Source: Pseudomonas graminis (GTDB lineage Bacteria > Pseudomonadota > Gammaproteobacteria > Pseudomonadales > Pseudomonadaceae). From it: a DNA stretch of 64,000 nucleotides. Location: the NCBI RefSeq assembly GCF_013201545.1, contig NZ_CP053746.1:5160501-5224500 (forward strand), written 5' to 3'. A program made the position numbers and the translations under genes. This document shows positions 20,541-29,208 of this stretch, piece by piece; position 1 is the first letter of the stretch; every line of letters starts with the position of its first letter. The notes under the pieces were generated by a model. The model saw only the letters and a list, made by a program, of their open reading frames with translations. It did not search any database and was not told the DNA's origin.

Positions 20541-20719
20541 GGGTTTCTCCTACGCAAGTAAGTAGTACTGAGGATTCGGGCCGGATGATGGGGACCGGTG
20601 GGGCTTGATCGGTCTGCCGGGAGTGAGGTGATTTTGGGGGTTGCATCTGTTTCAGTACAGATTCAGGTATGGCTTATAAATACGGATCAGATGAGAGGTG
20701 CCAGATGGTTAGATCAAGA

Positions 20720-20948
20720 GCATCTGCCTAACGGCAGATCGTTTCTGCCTTCGGCGAGTTACTTGATAAAACCCAAGTAACCAAGGGCTTGTGCTCCTGG
20801 TTGGGCCCTTCCTCCGTCAGGGTTCCTTCACTCCGGTCTCGCTCCGTGGGCCCGCGCCGTCTGCGTTCAGCCTGCACCCAAGTCGCGATTTGTGTCGTCT
20901 GAACTATCTGCGTATGAAGATCAAAAGCGCTTTTAGAGCAGATCAAGA
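20720..20948 (-). repeat. Large structured intergenic repeat, copy A
   Basis: Read on the minus strand this matches 53276-53560 (copy B). Shared blocks include ATCGCGACTTGGGTGCAGGC, GGCGCGGGCCCACGGAGCGA and GGAAGGGCCCAACCAGGAGC. It ends in two hairpins: GTTACTTG/CAAGTAAC (20758-20781) and ATCTGCC/GGCAGAT (20722-20739). The stems differ in sequence from copy B but keep pairing. It adjoins a class 2 REP at 20951. Short ORFs across it in any frame look spurious. Confidence 0.85.
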
Positions 20949-20950
20949 GC

Positions 20951-21125
20951 TTCCCGGCTAAAGCCAGTCCTACGGTAGGGGGTCTCCACCGCTTTCACTG
21001 ATGCACCCGCTGCTGTTAGTGGGACCCGCTTCAGCCGGGAAGAGGCCGGCATGAGCGTCACAAGATGTCCGATCGTTCCCATGCTCCGCATGGGAATACA
21101 TCCTGTGACGCTCCGCGTCACCCTG
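20951..21125. repeat. Class 2 REP pair followed by class 3 hairpin pair
   Basis: A class 2 REP pair occupies 20951-20973 (TTCCCGGCTAAAGCCAGTCC) and 21019-21041 (inverted). Next to it at about 21070-21125, read on the minus strand, is a class 3 unit of two hairpins with CGGAG loops: GTGACG-CGGAG-CGTCAC and CCCATG-CGGAG-CATGGG followed by AACGATC. The remainder of this 940-nt gap holds only the 27-aa ORF. Confidence 0.85.
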
Positions 21126-21194
21126 CGGCCGACATGACACCCCACCAATCGCGCTGCTACGCTCCCTGCCCTCTCTCCACTTCAGGCGCCAGCC

Positions 21195-21629
21195 ATGCCC
21201 ATCATCCGCCCCATGACCGTTGATGATTACGACGCCATCACCCAACTCATGCGTGACACGCCGGGTATTTCCTTGCGTGACGCGGACTCCCGCGAGTCCA
21301 CTGAGCGGTATCTGCTGCGCAACCCTGGACTGAGTTTTGTGGCGGAGGACGGTTCACTCATCTGCGGGTGTGTGATGTCGGGCCATGATGGCCGGCGCGG
21401 GTATTTGCAGCATTTGCTGGTGCTGCCTGAGTATCGGCGGCAGGGAATCGGGAAGGCGCTGGTCGACCGCTGTCTGGTCAGTCTGGAGGCGGAAGGCATT
21501 CACAAATGCCATATCGACGTGCTCAAGACCAACCCGGCCGCAGCAACCTATTGGGCGAATCAGGGCTGGCAGTTGCGGGTTGATATCCACCGTTTTTCCT
21601 TCACCCGTCCGGGCAATGAAAACGCCTGA
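21195..21629 (+). CDS. GNAT-family N-acetyltransferase
   Basis: A 144-residue acetyltransferase. The N-terminal IRPMTVDDYDAITQLM, the central GYLQHLLVLPEYRRQGIGKALVDR (beta-4 and the acetyl-CoA pyrophosphate loop) and the later KTNPAAATYWANQGWQLR are the standard GNAT motifs. The layout resembles YpeA-type GNATs of unknown substrate. It converges on an EamA exporter gene, with an 18-nt gap. No operon partner suggests its target. Confidence 0.88.
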   Translation: MPIIRPMTVDDYDAITQLMRDTPGISLRDADSRESTERYLLRNPGLSFVAEDGSLICGCVMSGHDGRRGYLQHLLVLPEYRRQGIGKALVDRCLVSLEAEGIHKCHIDVLKTNPAAATYWANQGWQLRVDIHRFSFTRPGNENA

Positions 21630-21647
21630 CACTCAGATAGGTCCTGA

Positions 21648-22535
21648 TCAGACCTGACTGACAGGCGCCACGGGTTGGCGTCTGGCGTATACCAGCAGAC
21701 CGCTGAGGAAGATAAGCCCGATGCCGAACATCGACGCCGTGCCCGGGTAGTTGCCGAACAGCAGAATTCCGTAAGCGACCGCGAAGATGATCTGCAGATA
21801 GCCCAACGGCGCAAGGACGGACGAGGACGCGTAGCGATAAGACTTCGCCATCAGAAAGTGCGCGCACAAACCCAGACCGCCGAGCACGAGCAACAAGCCC
21901 AACTGCAGCCAATCGGGATCGGCCCAGTAGAACGGCACGATGGCGCTGAGAATCAGGGTGCAGAACACGCCGACGTAGAAGCTGCACACCGAGGGGCTGT
22001 CGGTCTCCCCCGCCAGTTGCGTCAGCATCTGATACAGCGCGAAGAACAGCGCAGTCGCGAGGGGAAACAGCATCCACAGTGAGAAGGCATCGCTGGCCGG
22101 GTTGATGATCACCAGCACGCCGATGAAGCCCAGCACCACCGACAGCCACTGCCAGCGATCGGCCTTGATGCCGAACATCAGAGGCGACAGGATCGTGACG
22201 AATGCCGGGGCAAGGAAAACCAGCGCCGTAGACTCGGCAATCGGCACGTGGGTCAGGCCGAACAGGAACGAGAGGCTGTCGGCGAGCAGGACCACCGCGC
22301 GCAGCAGGTGCAGCCAGGGCCGCCGGGTGTGGAAGACTTTCGCGCCGCCATTGCGCAGCAGCACAGTGGTCACCAGCGTCGAGTGGACGAGGTAGCGGGC
22401 CCACGCGACGAAGATCACCGGCAGGGAATAGATCAGCGTCTTGGAAATCGCATCATGACTGGCGAACATCAGCGCCACGCCCGCCATCAACCACATGCCG
22501 ATGACTTGCCGGTGCGCGCCGTGATGGGGAGTCAT
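21648..22535 (-). CDS. EamA/DMT-superfamily transporter
   Basis: An inner-membrane protein of 295 residues with ten hydrophobic segments arranged as two EamA repeats. Recognisable stretches are WLMAGVALMFASHDAISK (helix 1), IAESTALVFLAPAFVTILS, and SVLAPLGYLQIIFAVAYGILLFG in the second repeat. This is the RhaT/YdcZ-like group that exports amino acids or other metabolites. I prefer ATG 22535 (MTPHHG) over the in-frame GTG at 22550 because CAGG lies at a proper distance. The substrate is unknown. Confidence 0.88.
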   Translation of the reverse strand: MTPHHGAHRQVIGMWLMAGVALMFASHDAISKTLIYSLPVIFVAWARYLVHSTLVTTVLLRNGGAKVFHTRRPWLHLLRAVVLLADSLSFLFGLTHVPIAESTALVFLAPAFVTILSPLMFGIKADRWQWLSVVLGFIGVLVIINPASDAFSLWMLFPLATALFFALYQMLTQLAGETDSPSVCSFYVGVFCTLILSAIVPFYWADPDWLQLGLLLVLGGLGLCAHFLMAKSYRYASSSVLAPLGYLQIIFAVAYGILLFGNYPGTASMFGIGLIFLSGLLVYARRQPVAPVSQV

Positions 22536-23066
22536 TGCAAAACCTGCCACAGAAAAAATGATGCGCAGGAGTTAACCACAGAAGTCGTGCCAAGCGGCCA
22601 GCGCACTTTCCTGCGGCCAATAAAAAACCCGCCTGAGCGGGTTCTTTTCTATCAACACCATTCCAACATCCTGTCAGTAGCCGTCCCGGCAAATGGTGGA
22701 TCATCCATGACCTTCGAAGCACATCCAGCGCCTCGGTTGATGGATCCAAGGTTGCGCTTGTGGCGCTTCGCTGTACAGGGCGACATTGCCCGACGACGTG
22801 TAAGCCTTTCGCCATAGCGCGTGTCCGGCGACCGTCGCACGTCCTGCGTGGGTAGGGTCATGAGCCCCGGCGCACGCCTCGCGACAAACACATGACGTAG
22901 GCATAATGTGCGTCACACGAATACGCCTGCCGACCTGAGCCGCGTTGCCCACCCACGCCTCAGTCGGCTCAAAACCAGTCCGGCCCTGCCGCGCAACGGG
23001 AAGCGATATGCCAATTCTTGTTCACACGCCCTGCTCTCTACTCTCCGGCCTACGGTCGTCGCAGTC
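22536..23066. other. Intergenic region with an orphan minus-strand terminator
   Basis: A textbook terminator, AACCCGC-CTGA-GCGGGTT (22626-22643), has its T-run on the minus-strand side. It would end a transcript coming from about 22650-22900, but no gene there is convincing: the minus-strand frames (79-83 codons) have no recognisable motif and no good ribosome site. A small RNA or a decayed gene is possible. The rest up to the amidase shows nothing I can name. Confidence 0.5.
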
Positions 23067-24779
23067 ATGATCGAAGTCACCGAAGTCTCCATCGCGCAGT
23101 TGCGCTCAGCCCTTGAAGCGGGCCAGACCACCGCCGTCGAACTGGTCCAGGCGTACCTCGCCAGAATCGACGCCTATGACGGCACCGACACCGCCACCGC
23201 CCTCAACGCCGTGGTCGTGCGCAATCCCCAGGCCTTGGAAGAAGCGCAGGCTTCCGATGACCGTCGTGCGCGAGGCGAAACCCTCGGCCCCCTCGACGGC
23301 ATTCCTTACACCGCCAAAGATAGCTACCTGGTCAAAGGCCTTACGGCCGCGTCGGGCAGCCCGGCGTTTGCCGAACTGGTCGCCCACCGCGACGCCTTCA
23401 CCATCGAGCGGCTGCGTGGCGCCGGCGCGATCTGTCTGGGCAAGACCAACATGCCGCCGATGGCCAATGGCGGCATGCAGCGCGGCGTGTACGGCCGCGC
23501 CGAAAGCCCCTACAACGCAGATTTCCTGACAGCGCCGTTTGCCTCTGGATCGTCCAACGGCGCCGGCACTGCAACAGCGGCGAGTTTCGCGGCGTTCGGG
23601 CTGGCTGAAGAAACCTGGTCGAGCGGCCGTGGCCCTGCGTCGAACAACGGTCTGTGCGCCTACACGCCGTCGCGCGGGGTGATTTCGGTGCGCGGCAACT
23701 GGCCGCTGACGCCGACCATGGACGTGGTCGTGCCCTTCGCCCGGACCATGGTCGACCTGCTCGAAGTGCTGGACGTGGTGGTCGCCGAAGACCCCGACAC
23801 TCGCGGCGACCTGTGGCGCTTGCAGCCGTGGGTGCCCATTCCCGCCGTCGACTCCGTACGCCCGGCGTCCTACGCCGAGCTCGCCGCCAGCCCGCAAACA
23901 CTGGCCGGTAAACGCTTTGGCGTGCCGCGGATGTACATCAATGCCGACCCTGGAGCGGGTACGTCCGAAGCGCCCGGCATTGGCGGCCCTACCGGCCAGC
24001 GCATCATCACCCGCGCTTCGGTGATCGACCTGTGGGAACAGGCGCGCCGGGCACTCGAAGCCCAGGGCGCTGAAGTCATCGAGGTGGATTTCCCGCTGGT
24101 GTCCAACTGCGAGGGCGATCGCCCCGGCGCGCCGACGGTGTACAACCGCGGCATCGTCTCCAAAGAGTTTCTGCACCACGAACTGTGGGACCTGACTGCC
24201 TGGGCCTTCGATGATTTCCTGCAGGCCAACGGCGACCCGAAACTGAACCGCCTGGCCGACGTCAACGGCCCGCTGATCTTCCCCCACGACCCCGGCACCC
24301 TGCCCAACCGCGAGGGCGATCTCGCCGCCGGCATGGACGAATACGTGAAGATGGCCCAGCGCGGCATCACGCCGTGGGACCGGATCGACACACTGGCGGA
24401 CGGCTTGCGCGGACTGGAACACACACGCCGCATTGACCTCGAAGACTGGATGCAGCAGCTTGGGCTGGATGCGGTGCTGTTCCCGACCGTGGCCGACGTG
24501 GCCCCGGCCGATGCCGACGTCAACCCGGTGTCGGCGGACATCGCCTGGAGTAACGGCGTCTGGGTGGCCAACGGCAACCTCGCGATCCGCCACCTTGGCG
24601 TCCCCACTGTCACTGTGCCAATGGGCGTGATGGCCGACATTGGCATGCCCGTCGGCCTGACCTTCGCCGGCCGGGCGTACGACGATTCCGCCCTGCTGCG
24701 TTTCGCTTCAGCGTTCGAAGCCATCGGCAGCCGGCGCCAGATTCCGCCGCGCACGCCGCCGTTGTCTTCTGCTCGATAA
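23067..24779 (+). CDS. Amidase-signature family hydrolase
   Basis: A 570-residue amidase-signature protein. The Ser-cisSer-Lys triad can be placed as K84 in PYTAKDSYLVKG, the cis-Ser near 162-163 in ASGSSNGAGTAT, and the nucleophile near S186 in EETWSSGRGPASNNG. The last region departs from the usual GTDTGGSIR pattern, a feature of this subgroup. I start at ATG 23067 (MIEVTEVSI); the frame is open upstream to 22908 but that extension looks non-coding. The YghU-type transferase follows 72 nt later and may be co-transcribed. The natural amide is unknown. Confidence 0.85.
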   Translation: MIEVTEVSIAQLRSALEAGQTTAVELVQAYLARIDAYDGTDTATALNAVVVRNPQALEEAQASDDRRARGETLGPLDGIPYTAKDSYLVKGLTAASGSPAFAELVAHRDAFTIERLRGAGAICLGKTNMPPMANGGMQRGVYGRAESPYNADFLTAPFASGSSNGAGTATAASFAAFGLAEETWSSGRGPASNNGLCAYTPSRGVISVRGNWPLTPTMDVVVPFARTMVDLLEVLDVVVAEDPDTRGDLWRLQPWVPIPAVDSVRPASYAELAASPQTLAGKRFGVPRMYINADPGAGTSEAPGIGGPTGQRIITRASVIDLWEQARRALEAQGAEVIEVDFPLVSNCEGDRPGAPTVYNRGIVSKEFLHHELWDLTAWAFDDFLQANGDPKLNRLADVNGPLIFPHDPGTLPNREGDLAAGMDEYVKMAQRGITPWDRIDTLADGLRGLEHTRRIDLEDWMQQLGLDAVLFPTVADVAPADADVNPVSADIAWSNGVWVANGNLAIRHLGVPTVTVPMGVMADIGMPVGLTFAGRAYDDSALLRFASAFEAIGSRRQIPPRTPPLSSAR

Positions 24780-24851
24780 ACAGTGTTAAAGGGTCGAGGC
24801 CAGCGCGCCTCGATCCCTCCCGCTAAAACTGACCCTCAGGAGAAGTGTTCA

Positions 24852-25691
24852 ATGAGCAAGGCACCTTACGTCCCGCCTACCGTGTGGAAACACGAAGCGC
24901 CCTCCGGCGGCCAGTTCGCCAGCATCAACCGCCCGACGGCCGGGCCGACCCACGAAAAGGTCCTGCCGGTCGGCAAGCATCCGCTGCAGCTTTATTCCCT
25001 GGCCACGCCCAACGGCGTCAAGGTGACGATTCTGCTTGAGGAGCTGCTTGCCCTCGGCCACAGCGGCGCCGAATACGACGCCTGGCTGATTCGCATTGGC
25101 GAGGGGGATCAGTTCGGCAGCGGCTTCGTCGACATCAACCCCAATTCCAAGATTCCCGCGCTGCTGGACCGCAGCGTTGAACCGGGCATTCGCGTGTTCG
25201 AATCCGGCTCGATCCTGCTGTACCTGGCGGAGAAGTTTGGCGAGTTGCTGCCCAAGGACCTGGCCGGCCGCACCGAAACCCTGAACTGGCTGTTCTGGCA
25301 GATGGGCGCTGCGCCCTATCTCGGCGGCGGCTTCGGGCACTTTTATGTGTACGCGCCGGAGAAGTTCGAATACGCGATCGACCGCTTCACCATGGAAGCC
25401 AAGCGTCAGCTCGACGTGCTGAATCGGCGCCTGAGCGAAAGCGCCTATCTGGCCGGCGACAGCTACACGATTGCGGACATCGCCGTGTGGTCGTGGTACG
25501 GGCAAGTGGTGCGCAACACCGTGTACGGCGCCGCCGAATTTCTCGCCGCCCACGAATACACCCACGTGCAACGCTGGGCCGAAACCATTGCACAACGGCC
25601 GGCGGTCATTCGGGGCATGCGCGTCAACCGCACCTGGGGCGATGAAGCCACGCAAGTGCCGGAACGGCATGATGCGTCGGACCTGGATTGA
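24852..25691 (+). CDS. yghU: YghU-type glutathione transferase / disulfide-bond oxidoreductase
   Basis: A 279-residue Nu-class glutathione transferase homologue. An N-terminal extension (YVPPTVWKHEAPSGGQFASI) precedes the thioredoxin-like domain with LATPNGVKVTILLEEL, where the Asn contacts glutathione. NPNSKIPALLDR and FESGSILLYLAEKFG follow. The helical C-terminal domain has WLFWQMGAAPYLGGGFGHF and YTIADIAVWSWYG. YghU reduces disulfides using two glutathiones rather than one. ATG 24852 has AGGAGAAG upstream. It is 72 nt after the amidase. Confidence 0.93.
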   Translation: MSKAPYVPPTVWKHEAPSGGQFASINRPTAGPTHEKVLPVGKHPLQLYSLATPNGVKVTILLEELLALGHSGAEYDAWLIRIGEGDQFGSGFVDINPNSKIPALLDRSVEPGIRVFESGSILLYLAEKFGELLPKDLAGRTETLNWLFWQMGAAPYLGGGFGHFYVYAPEKFEYAIDRFTMEAKRQLDVLNRRLSESAYLAGDSYTIADIAVWSWYGQVVRNTVYGAAEFLAAHEYTHVQRWAETIAQRPAVIRGMRVNRTWGDEATQVPERHDASDLD

Positions 25692-25749
25692 GGCAATCCC
25701 CGGCAGTCAGTGAGGCTCTCCAGTCTCACTGACACATCGCAGATCCCCT

Positions 25750-25842
25750 GTGGGACCGGCTTCAGCCGGGAAGGCGTCGGTCGTCATACCGCAAAATTGT
25801 TGGTGCTCACTCCGGCCTCTTCCCGGCTAAAGCCGGTCCCAC
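25750..25842. repeat. Class 2 REP pair
   Basis: GTGGGACCGGCTTCAGCCGG (from 25750) and inverted TTCCCGGCTAAAGCCGGTCC (from 25820) enclose about 47 nt. It lies between the converging yghU and aldo/keto reductase genes and could protect or terminate both transcripts. Confidence 0.9.
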
Positions 25843-25910
25843 TGAAAGCATGCATTCCTCCAGTGGCCCCCCATGCGCCAGACGTAGGGCCGGCGCATGC
25901 CGAGACAGCT

Positions 25911-26777
25911 TCAGGCGCCCTGCCCGTCGAGTTCGGCAAGCATGTCTTGCGGGATTACCAGATCGGCGGCAGCGAGGTTTTCGTGCAAGTGCGCCACCGA
26001 CGAGGTGCCCGGGATCAACAGCAGGTTGGGCGCACGCTGCAGCAGCCACGCCAGCGCGACGCACATCGGCGAAGTTTCAAGGCGCTTGGCGACATCTGAC
26101 AGGGTCTGCGACTGCAGAGGCGTAAATCCACCCAATGGAAAGAACGGCACGTAAGCGATTCCCTGTTTGCCAAGCTCGGCGATCAGCTGCTCGTCATCCC
26201 GGTGCGCCAGGTTGTAGTGGTTCTGCACGCAGACCACCTCGGCAATGCGCTGCGCTTCGGTGACCTGTTTTGCACTGACGTTACTCAGGCCCAGATGCTG
26301 AATCAGCCCCTGTCGCTGCAACTCGGCCAGCGCGCTGAACGGTTCGGCAATCGACGCTTCATCCGGTGAATGCCCGGTGCCCCACGCCCTGAAGTTCACC
26401 ACGTGCAACGCATCCACGCCGAGATTGCGCAGGTTGTCGTGCACCGCGCTTACCAGTTCTGCCGGGCTGTTGGCGGGATTCCATGAAGCGTCGGAACCTC
26501 GGGACGCGCCGACCTTGGTGACAATCAGCAGCTCATCAGCGTACGGGTGCAGGGCTTCGCGGATCAGCCGATTGGTGACGTGAGGGCCATAGAAGTCGGC
26601 TGTGTCAATGTGGTTAACCCCGGAAGCGACCGCTTCGCGCAACACGGCAATCGCGGTCGCGGGATCTTTCGCCGGTCCGTATACGCCCGGTCCCGCCAGC
26701 TGCATGGCGCCGTAGCCCATGCGATTGACGGTGCGACCGCCGAATGAAAACTGTCCTGCCTTGCTGGCCTGGCTCAT
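25911..26777 (-). CDS. Aldo/keto reductase family oxidoreductase
   Basis: A 288-residue TIM-barrel oxidoreductase. Catalytic D58 and Y63 are in NHIDTADFYGP and K88 is in LIVTKVG. NADPH-site features LGLSNVSAKQV, NHYNLAHRDDE and IPGTSSVAHLHENL are present. The usual catalytic histidine position reads VVNFRAWG, so it appears to be Asn, as I recall for some members of this subgroup. It is divergent from a LysR regulator with 100 nt between them, which suggests LysR control. The substrate is unknown. Confidence 0.9.
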   Translation of the reverse strand: MSQASKAGQFSFGGRTVNRMGYGAMQLAGPGVYGPAKDPATAIAVLREAVASGVNHIDTADFYGPHVTNRLIREALHPYADELLIVTKVGASRGSDASWNPANSPAELVSAVHDNLRNLGVDALHVVNFRAWGTGHSPDEASIAEPFSALAELQRQGLIQHLGLSNVSAKQVTEAQRIAEVVCVQNHYNLAHRDDEQLIAELGKQGIAYVPFFPLGGFTPLQSQTLSDVAKRLETSPMCVALAWLLQRAPNLLLIPGTSSVAHLHENLAAADLVIPQDMLAELDGQGA

Positions 26778-26831
26778 GGGTGACGCCTCTTGATCAAGTG
26801 TGTGCAGCGACTATAGGCGTTGACCGATGCG

Positions 26832-26842
26832 CTGATAATCAG
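26832..26842. promoter_or_regulatory. Palindrome in the aldo/keto reductase-LysR intergenic region
   Basis: CTGATAATCAG is a perfect 5-bp inverted repeat around one base, 36 nt before the LysR start and 55 nt before the reductase start. It has the form of a short LysR box. Function is inferred from position. Confidence 0.35.
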
Positions 26843-26877
26843 GTGCAATCGGCACGGGTTGTACGAGTGAGCGGACA

Positions 26878-27777
26878 ATGGCGACAGAAATTCAGGATTT
26901 GCTGGCCTTCGTGGCCGTGGTCAACGCAGGCGGCTTTCGTGAAGGGGCGCGGTTGAGTGGCAAGTCGGCATCCAGCCTCAGCGACGCCGTTCGACGCATG
27001 GAGTCGCGCCTCGGCGTGCGCCTGCTCAACCGCACCACCCGCAGCGTCGTGCCGACGGAAGCCGGCGCGCGGCTGATGGAACGGATTGTCCCGGCGCTTG
27101 GGGAAGTCGAATCGGCGCTGGACGTGGTCAATGATTTCCGCGACCGCCCTTCCGGCACCCTGCGGCTAAACGTACCGGTCAGCGCCGCTCGCCTGATACT
27201 GCCGGCAATCATCACCCCGTTCTTGCAAGCGCACCCGGACATCCGCATGGAAGTGGTCACTGAGGAAAGCTTCGTCGACATGCTCGCGGCCGGTTGCGAT
27301 GCTGGCATCCGCTACGACGACCGCCTGGAACAGGACATGATCGCCGTGCCCATCGGCCGGCGCGTTCAGCGTTTCGCGACCGCTGCATCGCCGGCGTACC
27401 TCAATGCCCGGGGCCGACCCGAGCATCCGCGGGATCTCCTCAATCACAGTTGCCTGCGTGGCAAATTCCCCAGCGGGTCGGTACCGCTCTGGGAATACGA
27501 GCGGGACGGCGAAAACCTTCGTGTCGACCCGACCGGCCCATTGACCGTTCGGATTGGTGGCGCAGTCGATCTTGCCGTGCAAACCGCCATCGACGGCCTG
27601 GGCATCGTCTCGTTGTTCGAAGACTGGTTGCGCCCCCATCTGGACAGCGGCGCGCTGGAGCCGGTGCTCGAAAAATGGTGGCCAAGTTTCAGCGGACCGT
27701 TTCTGTATTACCCGGGGCGGCGCTATGTGCCATCGCCCTTGAGAGCGTTTCTGGACTTCATCCAGCGGCAGGCATGA
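26878..27777 (+). CDS. LysR-family transcriptional regulator
   Basis: A 299-residue regulator. The N-terminal helix-turn-helix (LLAFVAVVNAGGFREGARLS, then LSDAVRRMESRLGVRLLNRT) is followed by the periplasmic-binding-like effector domain from about residue 90 (GTLRLNVPVSAARLILPAII and on). This is the CrgA/DmlR-like group often divergent from a single oxidoreductase. It is divergent from the aldo/keto reductase gene, its probable target. Confidence 0.93.
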   Translation: MATEIQDLLAFVAVVNAGGFREGARLSGKSASSLSDAVRRMESRLGVRLLNRTTRSVVPTEAGARLMERIVPALGEVESALDVVNDFRDRPSGTLRLNVPVSAARLILPAIITPFLQAHPDIRMEVVTEESFVDMLAAGCDAGIRYDDRLEQDMIAVPIGRRVQRFATAASPAYLNARGRPEHPRDLLNHSCLRGKFPSGSVPLWEYERDGENLRVDPTGPLTVRIGGAVDLAVQTAIDGLGIVSLFEDWLRPHLDSGALEPVLEKWWPSFSGPFLYYPGRRYVPSPLRAFLDFIQRQA

Positions 27778-27886
27778 TGCTTATCCACGCCAAGGCATAA
27801 ATGAGGCATTTAAATAAATCGGCCGCCAGCGCTAGTTCATGCCGACACAAACAGCGAGATGTTCCAATAAAATAGTCAGGCAAAAA

Positions 27887-27914
27887 AAAACGCTGCATTC
27901 AATGCAGCGTTTCT
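27887..27914. terminator. Bidirectional terminator after LysR and DUF2790 genes
   Basis: CGCTGCATT (27891-27899) and AATGCAGCG (27901-27909) form a stem, preceded by a run of nine A and followed by TTTC. It serves both converging genes. Confidence 0.85.
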
Positions 27915-27954
27915 TTTGTAGCGTTTGTAGTTGAAGCCGCCAGGGCACTGGCGA

Positions 27955-28227
27955 TCAACCATTTTGACGGCCATAGCCCATGATGGTGTAGTCGAGGGTG
28001 TGGGTCACGCCGGCATGGTCAACATAAACCATGGTGGATTGCACCGGACCATCAACTTTCTGCGGGTCCTGGGCATTTTTGATGCTGATCACTTCAGCGA
28101 CGTCGATACCTTTGTGACGGTTGTATTGTTCAACCTGGGTCGAGTGCTGTTGGCTGGTGGCCGGGAGTTCGCCTGCAGCGGCAAATACACTGACGAGGGA
28201 CAGGGCAGCGAAGGCTAATACTTTCAT
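27955..28227 (-). CDS. DUF2790 small exported protein
   Basis: A 90-residue protein with a clear Sec signal (MKVLAFAALSLVSVFAAAGE) and a mature part carrying IDVAEVISI and VDHAGVTHTLDYTIMGYGR. This matches the DUF2790 family, which is multicopy in Pseudomonas and mostly uncharacterised; some members respond to copper or stress. The start ATG 28227 has GGAGA 7 nt upstream. Upstream sequence is AT-rich. It has no operon partner. Confidence 0.88.
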   Translation of the reverse strand: MKVLAFAALSLVSVFAAAGELPATSQQHSTQVEQYNRHKGIDVAEVISIKNAQDPQKVDGPVQSTMVYVDHAGVTHTLDYTIMGYGRQNG

Positions 28228-28744
28228 GGTCGTTCTCCAGAAGTTCATCAAGTAGTAAGGGAGCAAAGCGCTTGTCGTTTGCTTCTGGGGCCATTCTGTT
28301 CGTGATCGGCGCAGATGATAAATACTTAAAATCGATAAAGCCCATCACCGTCATCGATGCCCGAATTGATTACATCAATTCTCGTAATAGACCGTTGTAT
28401 ATCCTGTTAGCCCGCAACTTTTCATGCATCTACCAAACCCAGGTAAACGCCCTTTTTGGTGCGGCATATCGAGGGACTGCACTTTCACGGAGCGCGTCAT
28501 GTTGTCGCGAGGGTATTTAACTGTCCCCGAGAAATATTTTCAGTGCAATCAAACATTTCCAATGACGAACGTACTACCATTCGTCCCGCTGGCTCGTCCC
28601 GAACCCCAAGATGTCCGAGCAGACCTCTAAAAAGCGCTGGCCACTGGCACGGCGCTAATTGTTAAAACAAACCGAAGCCTTGATGCCGCCTCACGACCTG
28701 ATCGTGGCGCAGTGCGTCAACCGTGATGACCGTCTGAGGTTGCA
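28228..28744. other. Intergenic region, no gene recognised
   Basis: A 517-nt AT-richer stretch between the divergent DUF2790 gene and the molybdenum hydroxylase operon. It must hold promoters of both, but I see no convincing ORF, repeat or operator. Short plus-strand frames of 68-82 codons lack ribosome sites. Confidence 0.5.
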
Positions 28745-29197
28745 ATGCAGAAATTGATGATTAACGGCCAGGAGCACGACCTGGATGTCGCCGACGACAT
28801 GCCATTGTTGTGGGTCCTGCGTGACGTGATGGGCCTGACCGGCACCAAATACGGTTGCGGCATTGCCCAGTGCGGCGTGTGCACCGTGCACCTGGATGGC
28901 CAGGCCGTGCGTTCATGCGTGCTGCCGGTCAGCGCCGTGGCGGGCCGCAAGGTCACCACCATCGAAGCAGTCGGCGAGCAGGCCGTGGGTCAGGCGGTAC
29001 AGAAAGCCTGGCTGGACCATGAAGTCGTGCAATGCGGCTACTGCCAGTCGGGGCAGATCATGTCCGCCGTCGCGCTGTTGCAGGAACACCCCAAAGCCAA
29101 CGACGAACAGATCGTCAACGCCATGTCGGGCAACCTCTGCCGCTGCGCCACTTACACCCGCATTCGCGCCGCCATCAAAAGCGTCAGCCAGGCCTGA
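28745..29197 (+). CDS. Molybdenum hydroxylase, [2Fe-2S] small subunit (IorA-like)
   Basis: A 150-residue iron-sulfur subunit of the xanthine-oxidase family. The N-terminal plant-type [2Fe-2S] cluster motif is [12 protein letters not shown] near residues 37-48, with the fourth Cys in VRSCVLP. The second cluster is in [11 protein letters not shown] and [13 protein letters not shown]. It is the electron-transfer subunit for the following Moco subunit, 11 nt downstream. With the triheme cytochrome it forms a three-gene operon of the isoquinoline-1-oxidoreductase/aldehyde-dehydrogenase/nicotinate-hydroxylase type. The substrate is not determinable. Confidence 0.94.
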   Translation: MQKLMINGQEHDLDVADDMPLLWVLRDVMGLTGTKYGCGIAQCGVCTVHLDGQAVRSCVLPVSAVAGRKVTTIEAVGEQAVGQAVQKAWLDHEVVQCGYCQSGQIMSAVALLQEHPKANDEQIVNAMSGNLCRCATYTRIRAAIKSVSQA

Positions 29198-29208
29198 AGG
29201 AAGTCATC

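Noticed and set aside
20728..20946. Small protein frames inside the large structured repeat (for example GPTERDRSEGTL)
   Set aside because: Stem covariation between copies and indels in the insert fit a structured element rather than a conserved protein.
22908..23066. N-terminal 53-residue extension of the amidase
   Set aside because: No family similarity and no ribosome site; ATG 23067 begins the conserved protein.
23106..24593. 495-codon frame opposite the amidase
   Set aside because: Shadow of the amidase frame; low-complexity composition.
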